A stretch of 64,000 bases of DNA from Ruminococcus_G sp964621905 (lineage in GTDB: Bacteria > Bacillota > Clostridia > Lachnospirales > Lachnospiraceae): positions 1 through 64,000 of the forward strand of contig CAZUNG010000007.1 of NCBI GenBank assembly GCA_964621905.1, written 5' to 3'. Below the pieces are notes generated by a model. The model did no database searches and was not told the origin of the DNA. It saw only the letters and a program-made list of their open reading frames with translations. How positions within the stretch are numbered: position 1 is the stretch's first letter; each line of letters opens with the position of its first letter. Of the stretch, positions 48,078-57,330 are shown one piece after another. The position numbers and the translations under genes were made by a program.

Positions 48078-48917
48078 TCAGATCACAACAATCACACCGC
48101 CGTCATTCGCATACATCGAACTTAAACCTCTGGTATCCAGAACCACCGCATCTTTTACCTTCATCCGTGCCATGATTCCTTCTTTCACAATCTCTGCACG
48201 TTCCGCACAATTGCAGTGAGAAATAGCCAATACCCGGTTCGCACTGTCTGCAGTGCGCTCCGTTACATAATCCACCATCTTTACCAGAGCTTTATTAATG
48301 CCTCTTGCCTGATCCAGCTGACAGATGGTTCCATCATCCGTCGCTCCCATAACCGGTTTGATCTTAAGCGCTGATGCCACAAACGCTTTCACCAGACTCA
48401 GACGTCCATTTTTGCGAAGCGTATCCAGATTTTCCAATACAAAAAATGTATTCTGACTGGCAATATAGGCTTCTACCGCCTGTACAATCTCTTCGAACGT
48501 CATTCCCGCTTCTTCGCATTCTGCAATCTTCATCGCAATCAAAGTCTCTCCAACAGATGCACTTCTGGAGTTAAACACGTAGATCTTCTGATCCGGCTTC
48601 TCCTCCAGCAGGAGATCGCGCCCAAGCATCGCACTGTTAAAAGAGCCGCTCAGTTCTGCCGACAGTGTCACCGCATAGACATGTTCCGCCCCGCAGTCAA
48701 ATGCTCTTCGGAAACTCTCCGGTGATGGGCAGGAAGACTTTGGACAGTTTGGTGAGTCCGCTACTTTCTTTAAAAAATCCGCCTGCACAAACGTCTCATC
48801 ATCAACAATGGATTCTCCATCCACATCCAGAATCAGCGGAACCGATTCAAAACGGGGATCCGCTTTCATCTCTTCTGTAAATTCTCCGCTGCTGTCCACT
48901 ACTATTTTAAAATCCAT
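48078..48917 (-). CDS. DegV-family fatty-acid-binding protein
   Basis: 279 aa. The N-terminal DegV domain starts MDFKIVVDSSGEF, with CPKSSCPSPESF and VTLSAELSGSFNSA (the conserved TS/LSGS lipid-head site), then LENLDTLRKNGRLS and ALKIKPVM. DegV proteins carry fatty acids for FakA-type kinases. The start at 48917 has AGGAAAGAGGAAG upstream; an in-frame upstream start would extend into the promoter region. A palindrome lies just downstream of the -10, implying repression. No fakA gene is near. Confidence 0.9.
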   Translation of the reverse strand: MDFKIVVDSSGEFTEEMKADPRFESVPLILDVDGESIVDDETFVQADFLKKVADSPNCPKSSCPSPESFRRAFDCGAEHVYAVTLSAELSGSFNSAMLGRDLLLEEKPDQKIYVFNSRSASVGETLIAMKIAECEEAGMTFEEIVQAVEAYIASQNTFFVLENLDTLRKNGRLSLVKAFVASALKIKPVMGATDDGTICQLDQARGINKALVKMVDYVTERTADSANRVLAISHCNCAERAEIVKEGIMARMKVKDAVVLDTRGLSSMYANDGGVIVVI

Positions 48918-48985
48918 ATCTTCCTCTTTCCTCCGGTTACTATTATATCTGTATTCTTGAAATTCATTCTTATTTCCACTTAATG

Positions 48986-49007
48986 TAGTATTCAATACTA
49001 TATTATA
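48986..49007 (-). promoter_or_regulatory. degV -10 region with a palindromic operator
   Basis: TAGTATT-G-AATACTA (48986-49000 on either strand) is a perfect 15-base palindrome immediately downstream of a TATAAT (49002-49007, minus strand). The -35 is weak. The position is that of a repressor site. Confidence 0.6.
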
Positions 49008-49064
49008 CTAACACAGATATGCAGCTTTGAAAAGAGGTATTTTATGCTTTCTAAAAGCTGCACA

Positions 49065-49099
49065 AAAGGGACTTCATCACACAAAGTGACAGTCCCTTT
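49065..49099 (-). terminator. terminator of the citrate synthase gene
   Basis: AAAGGGACT and AGTCCCTTT form a perfect stem followed by TTTTGTG on the minus strand, 15 bases after the stop codon. Confidence 0.85.
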
Positions 49100-49113
49100 C
49101 TTTCATCTCATGA

Positions 49114-50493
49114 TTATCTTTCGTCGATATCTTCAAATTGTTTATGCGTTCCTACATATTTATATGCCGGACGTATAATCTTCCCCTGATTTACCAGTTC
49201 TTCCAGGCGGTGTGCACACCATCCGGAGATACGGGAAATCGCAAAAATCGGTGTAAACAGTTCTTTTGGAATACCCAGCATCGTATACACAAAACCGCTG
49301 TAAAAGTCCACATTCGCACAAACCGGTTTGAACAGTTTTCTCTTGTTCATGATCAGCTCGCCGGCATTTTTCTCAACCAGTTCATACAGTGCAAACTGAT
49401 CCATCAGCCCCTTTTCTTCCGCAAGATTTCTTGCATATTTCTTAAGAATCACACATCTTGGATCCGATTCTGTATAAACGGCATGTCCCATACCATAGAT
49501 CAGTCCACTGTTATCAAATGCCTTTTTATCCAGGATATCATTCAGATACGTCCGGATTCTGGATTCATCTGACCAGTCCGGACAGTTTTCCATAATATTT
49601 GCAAACATATCCTGAACCTTCAGGTTAGCTCCGCCGTGACGCGGTCCTTTCAATGAGCCGATGGATGCGGCGATTGCTGAATATGTATCCGTTCCCGTGG
49701 AGGTCACAACATGAGTGGTAAAGGTTGAGTTGTTGCCGCCGCCATGCTCTGCATGCAGAACCAGGGCAATATCCAGTACCTTTGCTTCCAGCTCTGTATA
49801 TTTTCCGTCTTCGCGCAGCATATGGAGAATATTCTCCGCAACAGACAGTCCACGTTCCGGATTGCGGATCAACAGTGTTTTGTCGAGTCTGAAATGCTGA
49901 AATGCGTGATAAGAGTAAACGGCAATCAGCGGCATCTTTCCGATCAGCTCCAGAGACTGGCGCAGAACATTCGGGATGGATATGTCATCCGGATTTTCAT
50001 CATAACTGTACAATGTCAGAATACAGCGCTGCATTGCGTTCATGATGTTGGCATTGGACGCTTTCATGATAACGTCACGGATAAAACGCCCGGAAAGATC
50101 CTGCATATCAAACAGAATATCCATAAATTTTTCCATCTGCGTTTTATTCGGGAGTTCACCGAACATCAAAAGATACGTCACTTCTTCAAATGCAAATCCC
50201 CGGTTTTGAAAACTTTCAACCAGATCCATGACATCGTAACCCTGGTAATACAGCCGGCCGTCGCTCGGTATCTTACGCCCTTCTACAGTGTCATACGCGC
50301 AGACATCAGAGATCTCCGTCAGACCTGTCAGAACACCTTTTCCATTTGAATCACGAAGTCCTCTCTTTACATCATACTCTGCATACAGGTCCAAATTAAT
50401 CTTTCCGGAAATCATACAGTACTTTAACAGTTCTTCGAAATCCTTGTCCTGCTCAATCTTCATTGTATTGGAATCAGAATGATTTGTGCTCAT
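49114..50493 (-). CDS. gltA: citrate synthase
   Basis: Condenses oxaloacetate and acetyl-CoA; 459 aa, a little longer than the common type because of an N-terminal extension. Active-site segments are LHAEHGGGNNSTFTTHVV (His), YGMGHAVYTESDPR (His) and NVDFYSGFVYTMLG (Asp). It is a single gene; aconitase and isocitrate dehydrogenase are not in the window, so it probably serves glutamate synthesis through a partial TCA path. Its leader contains an intrinsic terminator between promoter and ribosome site. AGGAGGAAG precedes ATG. Confidence 0.95.
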   Translation of the reverse strand: MSTNHSDSNTMKIEQDKDFEELLKYCMISGKINLDLYAEYDVKRGLRDSNGKGVLTGLTEISDVCAYDTVEGRKIPSDGRLYYQGYDVMDLVESFQNRGFAFEEVTYLLMFGELPNKTQMEKFMDILFDMQDLSGRFIRDVIMKASNANIMNAMQRCILTLYSYDENPDDISIPNVLRQSLELIGKMPLIAVYSYHAFQHFRLDKTLLIRNPERGLSVAENILHMLREDGKYTELEAKVLDIALVLHAEHGGGNNSTFTTHVVTSTGTDTYSAIAASIGSLKGPRHGGANLKVQDMFANIMENCPDWSDESRIRTYLNDILDKKAFDNSGLIYGMGHAVYTESDPRCVILKKYARNLAEEKGLMDQFALYELVEKNAGELIMNKRKLFKPVCANVDFYSGFVYTMLGIPKELFTPIFAISRISGWCAHRLEELVNQGKIIRPAYKYVGTHKQFEDIDER

Positions 50494-50520
50494 TTATTAC
50501 TTCCTCCTTCTTGTGATATT

Positions 50521-50560
50521 AAAAAAACACTAATTGCGATTAACTTTCGTAATCAGTGCT
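50521..50560 (-). terminator. intrinsic terminator in the citrate synthase leader (attenuator)
   Basis: On the minus strand CACTGATTACG (50548-50558) and CGCAATTAGTG (50528-50538) form an 11-bp stem with one wobble and one mismatch, followed by seven T. It lies downstream of the gltA promoter and 27 bases before the gltA start, so every gltA transcript must pass it. It would also end any read-through from nagA. Confidence 0.75.
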
Positions 50561-50579
50561 TTTTTTAGCTCTGTAGTTT

Positions 50580-50608
50580 ATTATAGCGGAAAAGCGTTTT
50601 GATTTCAA
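50580..50608 (-). promoter_or_regulatory. citrate synthase promoter
   Basis: TTGAAA (50603-50608), 17 bases, TATAAT (50580-50585) on the minus strand. The start point would be near 50573, just upstream of the attenuator hairpin. Confidence 0.8.
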
Positions 50609-50687
50609 CTAATTTTTAACAATCTTTCAAAAATTTGTATTAAAAATAGTATTTTTGACATATATTACGATAAAATAGCGCTTCAAT

Positions 50688-51806
50688 TCAGCGTTTTACC
50701 GGTTTTCCATCGATATATACGTCTACAATCTCTAATTCCTGATTCAGCAGAACCAAGTCAGCTGCCTTTCCCTGTGAGATGCTTCCACAGGATTCATAGA
50801 GTCCGATCTGCTTAGCAGGATTCACCGCAGCGGCAGCAATTGCATCCTCCAGCGGGATTCCCATCTCCTTCACAGCTATCCTGACACATGACATAAGATC
50901 CGTCACCGATCCAGCGATGGTCCCGTCGGATAGTACTGCTTTGCTGCCAGTGACAGAAACCGTCTGTCCTCCCAGGGTATACGTACCGTCTGTGAGCCCC
51001 GTCGCCCGCATGCTGTCGCTGATCATAATGACTCTATCGGCTCCAAACATCGCAAATGCTGCCCGCACCGCTGCCGGATGAATATGCACACCATCACAGA
51101 TCAATTCCACACGGCAGTCCGGATTGTCAAATGCTGCGCCAATCACGCCCGGCTCTCTGTGTGAAAGAGGCGGCATCGCATTAAACATATGGGTTACGTG
51201 AGATGCACCGTTTGCAAATGCCTTTTCTGCCGTTTCATAATCTGCTTCCGTATGGGCGATGGAAACTACTGTCTCATCCTTCACGCCGCATATAAATTCC
51301 ATCGCACCTTCACATTCCGGGGCAATGTCCACAAGACGGATCAGATCCCCGGAAGCTTTTTTAAGCTTCCGGAACATTTCGATGTCACACGTACGTATAT
51401 ATTTGGCGTTCTGTGCTCCTTTTTTCTTTACATTGATAAAAGGGCCTTCCATATTGATGCCGACGAGTTTTGCACCGTCTCCCCGGTAGGCAGCTGCCGT
51501 TTTCATGATCTTAAGCAGCTCTTCTTCAGACAGTGTCATCGTTGCCGGGCAGATAGCTGTGACACCGGCAGATGCTTCATATTCGGCAATCTTTGCAATC
51601 GCCTCTGTGCTGCCGTCACAGAAATCAGCCCCGCCGCAGCCGTGAAAATGAATATCCACAAGCCCCGGAACCGCATAACACCCCTGACCGTCCACAGACT
51701 CACCTTCCCCCGATGTACTGCCGGAAAACCTGCCGTTTTCTATGAAGATATCCCCGTTACGAAATTTCCTGTCTTCGCCATATACAAGTACGTTTTTGAG
51801 AATCAT
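50688..51806 (-). CDS. nagA: N-acetylglucosamine-6-phosphate deacetylase
   Basis: Removes acetate from GlcNAc-6-P; 372 aa. Metal-binding VDIHFHGCGG, the substrate segments HTEADYETAEKAFANGASHVTHMFNAM and the catalytic Asp in MISDSMRATG are present. Last gene of the sialic-acid operon, 16 bases after nagB. Confidence 0.95.
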   Translation of the reverse strand: MILKNVLVYGEDRKFRNGDIFIENGRFSGSTSGEGESVDGQGCYAVPGLVDIHFHGCGGADFCDGSTEAIAKIAEYEASAGVTAICPATMTLSEEELLKIMKTAAAYRGDGAKLVGINMEGPFINVKKKGAQNAKYIRTCDIEMFRKLKKASGDLIRLVDIAPECEGAMEFICGVKDETVVSIAHTEADYETAEKAFANGASHVTHMFNAMPPLSHREPGVIGAAFDNPDCRVELICDGVHIHPAAVRAAFAMFGADRVIMISDSMRATGLTDGTYTLGGQTVSVTGSKAVLSDGTIAGSVTDLMSCVRIAVKEMGIPLEDAIAAAAVNPAKQIGLYESCGSISQGKAADLVLLNQELEIVDVYIDGKPVKR

Positions 51807-51822
51807 CCGTCTCCTCCTGATA

Positions 51823-52557
51823 CTATTCGTTTATGATTTTTGACATTGCAGCCCTGTCTGCGATCACCGTCACATCGTTGTGCATCTGCAGAATAGATGC
51901 CGGTACCCGCGGTGTCACCTCACCAAAAAATGCCTTTTTTACAATATCTGCTTTGTCTTCTCCGCTGACAACCACCAGGATTTTTTTTGCACGCATGATC
52001 GTCTTGATCCCCATCGTATATGCCTGTCTCGGGACCTCTTCCGCTGATGCAAAAAACCGTTTGTTCGCCTCAATAGTGCTCTCCTGAAGGTCTACACAGT
52101 GTGTCTCCGCCGCAAAAAAATCATCCGGCTCATTGAATCCGATATGCCCGTTATGTCCAAGACCGAGCAGCTGCAGATCCACACCGCCCATGGATTTTAT
52201 CACATCCTCATAACGGCGGCACTCTGCTTCGCTGTCTTCTTTTGTGCCGTCCGGAAGATGTGTATGATTCAGGTCAATATTGACGTGTTCAAACAGGTGA
52301 TGGTGCATGAAATAGTAGTAGCTCTGATCATTATCCCGTTCTAAGCCTTTATACTCATCCAGATTTACCGTTTTGATCTCCTGAAAATCAAGATCTCCGT
52401 TCTGATACCACGCTACCAGATTCTGGTACGTGCCAATCGGTGTAGAACCGGTCGCAAGTCCCAGCACACTGTCCGGCTTCAGAATAATCTGAGACGAAAT
52501 AATATGCGCCGCCTTTCTGCTCATTTCTTCATAGTCATTTGTCGTATAAATTCTCAT
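51823..52557 (-). CDS. nagB: glucosamine-6-phosphate deaminase
   Basis: Converts GlcN-6-P to fructose-6-P and ammonia; 244 aa, the short form without the E. coli C-terminal allosteric part. Motifs: GLATGSTPIGTY, TVNLDEYKGL (catalytic Asp) and GLGHNGHIGFNEP. Start 52557 has GGAGGTACTT before ATG; an in-frame earlier start lies five codons upstream. It follows rpiR by about 40 bases. Confidence 0.95.
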   Translation of the reverse strand: MRIYTTNDYEEMSRKAAHIISSQIILKPDSVLGLATGSTPIGTYQNLVAWYQNGDLDFQEIKTVNLDEYKGLERDNDQSYYYFMHHHLFEHVNIDLNHTHLPDGTKEDSEAECRRYEDVIKSMGGVDLQLLGLGHNGHIGFNEPDDFFAAETHCVDLQESTIEANKRFFASAEEVPRQAYTMGIKTIMRAKKILVVVSGEDKADIVKKAFFGEVTPRVPASILQMHNDVTVIADRAAMSKIINE

Positions 52558-52595
52558 AAGTACCTCCAACATTGGTTTTACTATATTATATGGTT

Positions 52596-53435
52596 TTATC
52601 CTCTTACGCGCAGTGCTTTTAATGTATCGTCATGAAGCATTTCTTTTTCATATTTATCCAGGTTCACAAAATATGAGTACAGGATATCAATCATCACCAG
52701 AATCGGAAACTGCGGCGAGATCACATTTCCATGATTCAGATGAGCCAAAGATGGGAGCAAAACCACTTCGTCACAGTAAGTTTTGAATTCTTCTTGATTG
52801 GTAGCTGTCAGAAGAACGGTACGCGCACGCTTCTTATGTCCTTCCCGCAGAAGGTAACGCACAGCCTCATTGTCACCGCTGATGCTGATACCGATAATCA
52901 GACATTTTTCGTTCTGAAATACAGAACGCATCCGAATGACATCCGGGTCATTGATGGTATCAATATCCACCCCGATACGCATAAAACGCAGTTCCATTTC
53001 CTTAGCCGCCAGCCCGGAACTGCCAAGTCCGCTCACAAATACTCTGGAGGCCTTTGCCATATAGCTGCACACTCTCGCAATCTGTGATTCGTCCTCCAGA
53101 TTGTACGTTTTGTTCAGCAGCTCCTGATAAGTGTTCAGAACTGTCCTTGTATTCCCCGCCATCGCTTCTGTGCGCTCCACAAACCCTTCCTCATACTGGT
53201 AGATGAATTCCCGGTATCCTCTGTAACCACATTTTTTGGCAAAACGTGAAAGAGAAGCCTCTGATACATACAGACGCTCAGATACAGCCCTTGCCGAGAA
53301 GTCCATTTTCGTATGGTTTTTGATAAAAAAGTCTGCAATATTACGCTCCACCGTCGTCAGTTTTTCATAATTTGATTCAATGACCGGAATCACTGTTTTT
53401 GCATAAACTTCCATCCTGTCGTTCCTCATCCGCAA
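52596..53435 (-). CDS. RpiR/MurR-family transcriptional regulator
   Basis: 279 aa with an N-terminal helix-turn-helix (TTVERNIADFFIKN, ARAVSERLYVSEASLSRFAKKCGYRGYREF, about residues 26-75) and a C-terminal SIS domain (VFVSGLGSSGLAAKEME, GISISGDNEAVRYLL) that senses a sugar phosphate. Inside the nan-nag operon it most likely responds to ManNAc-6-P or GlcNAc-6-P and controls the operon, as known for Firmicute sialic-acid loci. It overlaps nanK by 10 bases. Confidence 0.92.
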   Translation of the reverse strand: MRMRNDRMEVYAKTVIPVIESNYEKLTTVERNIADFFIKNHTKMDFSARAVSERLYVSEASLSRFAKKCGYRGYREFIYQYEEGFVERTEAMAGNTRTVLNTYQELLNKTYNLEDESQIARVCSYMAKASRVFVSGLGSSGLAAKEMELRFMRIGVDIDTINDPDVIRMRSVFQNEKCLIIGISISGDNEAVRYLLREGHKKRARTVLLTATNQEEFKTYCDEVVLLPSLAHLNHGNVISPQFPILVMIDILYSYFVNLDKYEKEMLHDDTLKALRVRG

Positions 53436-54313
53436 TGTCTCTGTCTAAAATTATAAAATGCGCCCAACATCCCTGCGTCATTCCTGTGTTTTGCAAATGC
53501 AAGCTCCGTATGTTCTTCAATGCTTGAAACCAGATACTTCTTCAGCGCCCCCTGAACTTTCTCTTTCAGATAGTCTTCCTGTGCCATAATCCCACCGCCA
53601 AGTACGACAATCTCAGGATTAAGTACATAACAGATGTTGGCAATTCCTTTTCCCAGCACATCTGCCAGCTCTTCGATGGCCTGTATACAGTCTTTGTCTC
53701 CCTTGCGTGCAGCCTCGAAAATGCGGTAACCATTCCATTCTCCGGCAGTATCCTGCTTTATCCGTGCTACTTTTTTGGTCAAAATACTGCTGGCTCCAAG
53801 AGTCTGAAAGTCGCTGCCGCAAAGCTTCATATAACCAACTTCGCCGGCGCTGCCCGAAGCACCGTGAAAGACCTTCCCATCCAGAATGACCGCACCGCCG
53901 ATGCCGGTTCCAACCGTCAGACATACCACGTACTTTTTCCCGCGCGCTGCTCCTGATATGCTTTCCGCAAGCCCTGCGCACTTAACGTCATTTTCCACCT
54001 CGCACGGTATCCCAAACTTATGCTCCATCGTTCCTTTAAAATTCGTGCCCGCATAATCCGGAATTAAAGGAGCCGCATAGAAGATCTCGCCCTTTTCCCT
54101 GTCTACCATACCGGCAGTGGAAATACAGATACCCGCAGGCCGGTATGCATCCAGATACTGCTGTACAATCCCAACGGCCTTTTCCAGAATGGCGGCTCCG
54201 CCTTCCTGGGCCCTGGTTTCCATTCGGTCCTTCTCCACAAAAGTTCCGTTTTCATCCAGAACCCCATATTTGACAGCTGTTCCCCCGATGTCCATGCTTA
54301 CATAATAATTCAA
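53426..54313 (-). CDS. nanK: ROK-family kinase, probable N-acetylmannosamine kinase
   Basis: 295 aa. It has the ATP-binding YVSMDIGGTAVKYGV, the ENDVKCAGLAE metal/sugar site, TVGTGIGGAVILDGKVFHGASGSAGEVGY and IVVLGGGIM. The usual ROK zinc motif (CxCGxxGC) is not seen. The position between nanQ and rpiR fits ManNAc kinase. A TTG start at 54313, with GGGGG seven bases upstream, fits the family N-terminus; the frame stays open further upstream but with unrelated residues. Confidence 0.88.
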   Translation of the reverse strand: MNYYVSMDIGGTAVKYGVLDENGTFVEKDRMETRAQEGGAAILEKAVGIVQQYLDAYRPAGICISTAGMVDREKGEIFYAAPLIPDYAGTNFKGTMEHKFGIPCEVENDVKCAGLAESISGAARGKKYVVCLTVGTGIGGAVILDGKVFHGASGSAGEVGYMKLCGSDFQTLGASSILTKKVARIKQDTAGEWNGYRIFEAARKGDKDCIQAIEELADVLGKGIANICYVLNPEIVVLGGGIMAQEDYLKEKVQGALKKYLVSSIEEHTELAFAKHRNDAGMLGAFYNFRQRHCG

Positions 54314-54350
54314 TCCCGATCCCCCTTTCACTCTGACTGACGACTGCCAC

Positions 54351-54390
54351 AAAAGACAAACCTTCTGGTTTGCCTTTTGGCGACAGTTAC
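54351..54390 (-). terminator. hairpin between nanQ and nanK
   Basis: GGCAAACC-AGAA-GGTTTGTC is followed by TTTTG on the minus strand, and outer sequences (ACTG...CCAAAAG with CTTTTG...GGCAGT) extend the stem. It lies inside the operon, directly after nanQ, so it may lower expression of nanK and later genes or mark an RNA processing site. Confidence 0.65.
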
Positions 54391-54839
54391 TGGATTTTCA
54401 CCTTGAAAATTGCTTTTTTGATCCTTTGCGGTTCTTCCGTCTGAATACCCGTCATATGGCCGTCCGATGGAAAGCAGATCAGAAAGTCTCCGGCATTCAG
54501 CACTGCATGACCGGCTGCTCTGCCCTCCAGCGGAAGGAAATCATCCTCTGGCACAAATTCTCCCTTTTTCATATTCTGGATAAAATTAAGATCAATCCGT
54601 TCTTCTCCGCGCAGCATGATATGGACATCCAGATACTGCCTGTGCGCTTCAAAAAAGCGCTGTTCTCTTTCCTGCGTCCTGTATTCTACAATATTAACAT
54701 ATAAGTTTTCTTTGTCAATCTCATGGCATCCCGTATCATATGAAAGCAGGTCATGTTTCTTTGCATATACAAAGCATTTTTTTACAGATTCTTCCAGAAA
54801 CTCATATTCCGGAAGCTGCTGCAGGTTTCCAAATATCAA
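54387..54839 (-). CDS. nanQ: YhcH/YjgK/YiaL (NanQ-type) cupin protein
   Basis: 150 aa, a beta-subunit-like cupin found in sialic-acid operons, where it helps anomerise N-acetylneuraminate. Segments: EAHRQYLDVHIMLRGEERID (metal His), FLICFPSDGHMTGI (His). TTG start at 54839 with GAGGAGG upstream, 3 bases after the symporter stop. Confidence 0.88.
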   Translation of the reverse strand: MIFGNLQQLPEYEFLEESVKKCFVYAKKHDLLSYDTGCHEIDKENLYVNIVEYRTQEREQRFFEAHRQYLDVHIMLRGEERIDLNFIQNMKKGEFVPEDDFLPLEGRAAGHAVLNAGDFLICFPSDGHMTGIQTEEPQRIKKAIFKVKIQ

Positions 54840-54842
54840 AGT

Positions 54843-56363
54843 TTACGCCTCCTCTTCCTTTTTGCCAATTCCGTAAATTGTTGTTTTCACATCCGGCATT
54901 TCCTTGTTTCCTGTGACTGCCCTGTGGATATAGCTGACAATCAGACCTACCACAACAGAAATTCCGATGGTAATCAGTGAATATGACCAGATGGAAACCT
55001 CCGGCTGTGTATATTTGACCCAGACAATGACAACTGCAGAAACGCCAAACGCCACATACGCCCCCAAAGTCGTCGCCACTTTCGTAAAGGCTCCCAATAC
55101 GAACGTTCCGCCCAGTACTCCCAGCACCAGTCCCATAAAACCGTTAAACCATTCATACGCCGATTTGATCTCTCCATTTGCCAGCACCATAGAAATGAGG
55201 ATCGCCACAATACCGACACCCAGTGATACAAACTGTGCAATTCTCGTCTGCAGTTTAAAACTCATCTCCTTTTTGGAGAGGCGTTCCTGGATATCCAGAG
55301 TCCAACTCGTCGCCACGGAGTTCAGACCTGTCGAGAGCGTGGACTGTGACGCCGCATAGATGGCTGCAAGCAAAATTCCCGTGATGCCGACCGGAAGCTG
55401 GTATGCGATAAATGATGCAAAGATCTGATCCTGCTGAACCGTCTGTGCGAGATCCGGATTCTGCCCGTAAAATACATACAGACCAGTTCCGATCAGATAA
55501 AATACCGTGGCTATGAAGATAGAAAGCGCACCGTTCGTCAGCATCATTTTATTCAGTTTTCTCGTGTCCGTCGTCGTCGTAAAACGCTGCACGATATCCT
55601 GGCTGGAAATGTAAGAGGAACACGTGTTAAGTCCTGCTCCCACAATAATGATAAATACGCTGTTTTTCAGGAAATTCCAGTCGAATATGGCTTCCTCCCC
55701 ACCCAGGAATTTTCCTGCCTGGAAAGACTGGAAGATCGCTCCCATCCCTCCGTCAATATGAAAAATCAAAAAAACAAGTGCAAAGGTGACACCTATCAGC
55801 AGAACGGAACCCTGTATAAAATCTGTCCAAAGTACCGATTTCAGCCCGCCTGTGTAGGAATAAATAATCGCGATGACACCCATCACAAGAATCAGAATGT
55901 TGACGTTGATTCCCGTCAGATTGGCGAGCACCATAGACGGAAGATACATAATAATAGACATTCTTCCGATCTGATAGATGATAAACATCACGGCTCCCAG
56001 CACACGGAGCCCTTTGCTGCGAAAACGAAGTTCCAGATAATGGTACGCAGTATCAATATCCAGCTTACTGTAAATCGGGAGAAAGAACCGGATGGTAAGC
56101 GGAATTGCAATCAGCATTCCCAGCTGAGCAAACCACAGAATCCAGGTGCCCCCGTAAGAATTGCCCGCCAGAGAGAGAAATGAAATCGGACTCAGCAGTG
56201 TCGCAAAAATAGATACCGATGTCACCCACCACGGGATTGTACCATCCCCCTTAAAAAATTCTTTTCCCTTCATCTCTTTTTTTGAAAAATGAAGACCGGC
56301 AAACAGTACAGCCGCCAGATATACCACTAAGATTATCAAATCAATGGTTGTAAAACCCTTCAT
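54843..56363 (-). CDS. sodium:solute symporter, probable sialic acid transporter
   Basis: SSS-family membrane protein of 506 aa with about 13 hydrophobic helices, beginning TTIDLIILVVYLAAVLFAG. It shows the family signature segments ATLLSPISFLSLAG and YSYTGGLKSVLWTDFIQG. Its place between the lyase and nanQ genes makes N-acetylneuraminate the likely substrate, cotransported with Na+. GGAGGG precedes ATG. Confidence 0.9.
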   Translation of the reverse strand: MKGFTTIDLIILVVYLAAVLFAGLHFSKKEMKGKEFFKGDGTIPWWVTSVSIFATLLSPISFLSLAGNSYGGTWILWFAQLGMLIAIPLTIRFFLPIYSKLDIDTAYHYLELRFRSKGLRVLGAVMFIIYQIGRMSIIMYLPSMVLANLTGINVNILILVMGVIAIIYSYTGGLKSVLWTDFIQGSVLLIGVTFALVFLIFHIDGGMGAIFQSFQAGKFLGGEEAIFDWNFLKNSVFIIIVGAGLNTCSSYISSQDIVQRFTTTTDTRKLNKMMLTNGALSIFIATVFYLIGTGLYVFYGQNPDLAQTVQQDQIFASFIAYQLPVGITGILLAAIYAASQSTLSTGLNSVATSWTLDIQERLSKKEMSFKLQTRIAQFVSLGVGIVAILISMVLANGEIKSAYEWFNGFMGLVLGVLGGTFVLGAFTKVATTLGAYVAFGVSAVVIVWVKYTQPEVSIWSYSLITIGISVVVGLIVSYIHRAVTGNKEMPDVKTTIYGIGKKEEEA

Positions 56364-56384
56364 CCCAACACCCTCCTGTTTGCA

Positions 56385-57308
56385 TTATCCGCAGAATTTG
56401 CCGACTGCTTTTTTGATCATCTCTGCTGATTCCCTTACTATTTCCATATCTGTGTCAATTAATGCAGGAAGCGGTTCTCTCACACTTCCGAGCTCAAGTC
56501 CCTCATTGATGCGAAGAATCTCTTTGATCACACCATACATATTTCCATGACAAGAACACATTTTATAAATAATATCATTTGCCGCATACTGAACTTCCAT
56601 TGCCTCACTCATCTGTCCTGCCCGCACCAGCTCATCGATTTTCAGATACAGTTCGGGCATTGCCCCGTATGTTCCTCCGATTCCGCCTTCTGCACCGATC
56701 ACAAGACCGCTCACCAGCTGCTCATCCGGACCGTTGAATACGATAATGTCTTCCCCGCCAGCCGCTTTGAACATCTGGATATCCTGAACCGGCATGGATG
56801 AGTTTTTCACCCCGATCACCCGCGGATTTTTTCTCATCTCGGCAAACAGACTCATGGTAAGCGCAACGCCAGCCAGCTGGGGAATATTATAAATGACGAA
56901 ATCCGTATCCGGCGCTGCTTCACTGATGGTGTTCCAGTATTCTGCAATCGCGTACTCCGGCAGACGGAAATAAATCGGAGGAATGGCCGCGATTGCATCA
57001 ACACCCAGACTCTGTGCATGCCTGGCCAGCTCAACACTGTCCTTCGTATTATTGCATGCCACATGCGCAATCACTGTCAGCTTTCCGTCCGCGGCAGCCA
57101 TAACATTTTCCAGTACCGTCCTGCGATCCTGAACACTCTGGTAGATGCACTCCCCGGAAGATCCGTTCACATAAACGCCTTTTACCCCCTTTTTCACAAA
57201 ATATTTTGTCAGGTTCTGTACTCTTTCCGGACTGATCTCTCCCTCGCTGTCATAACATGCATAAAATGCCGGTATAATTCCTTTGTATTTTTTCAGTTCT
57301 GCCATCAT
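56385..57308 (-). CDS. nanA: N-acetylneuraminate lyase (DapA-type aldolase)
   Basis: Splits sialic acid to ManNAc and pyruvate; 307 aa. It shows the pyruvate-binding loop NGSSGECIYQS, the tyrosine in VIYNIPQLAG and the Schiff-base lysine in RVIGVKNSS. Start 57308 (ATGATG with GGAG upstream); an earlier in-frame start adds five residues without a ribosome site. In context it is NanA rather than dihydrodipicolinate synthase. Confidence 0.92.
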   Translation of the reverse strand: MMAELKKYKGIIPAFYACYDSEGEISPERVQNLTKYFVKKGVKGVYVNGSSGECIYQSVQDRRTVLENVMAAADGKLTVIAHVACNNTKDSVELARHAQSLGVDAIAAIPPIYFRLPEYAIAEYWNTISEAAPDTDFVIYNIPQLAGVALTMSLFAEMRKNPRVIGVKNSSMPVQDIQMFKAAGGEDIIVFNGPDEQLVSGLVIGAEGGIGGTYGAMPELYLKIDELVRAGQMSEAMEVQYAANDIIYKMCSCHGNMYGVIKEILRINEGLELGSVREPLPALIDTDMEIVRESAEMIKKAVGKFCG

Positions 57309-57330
57309 GGTATCTCCTCTCATTTTTCAC

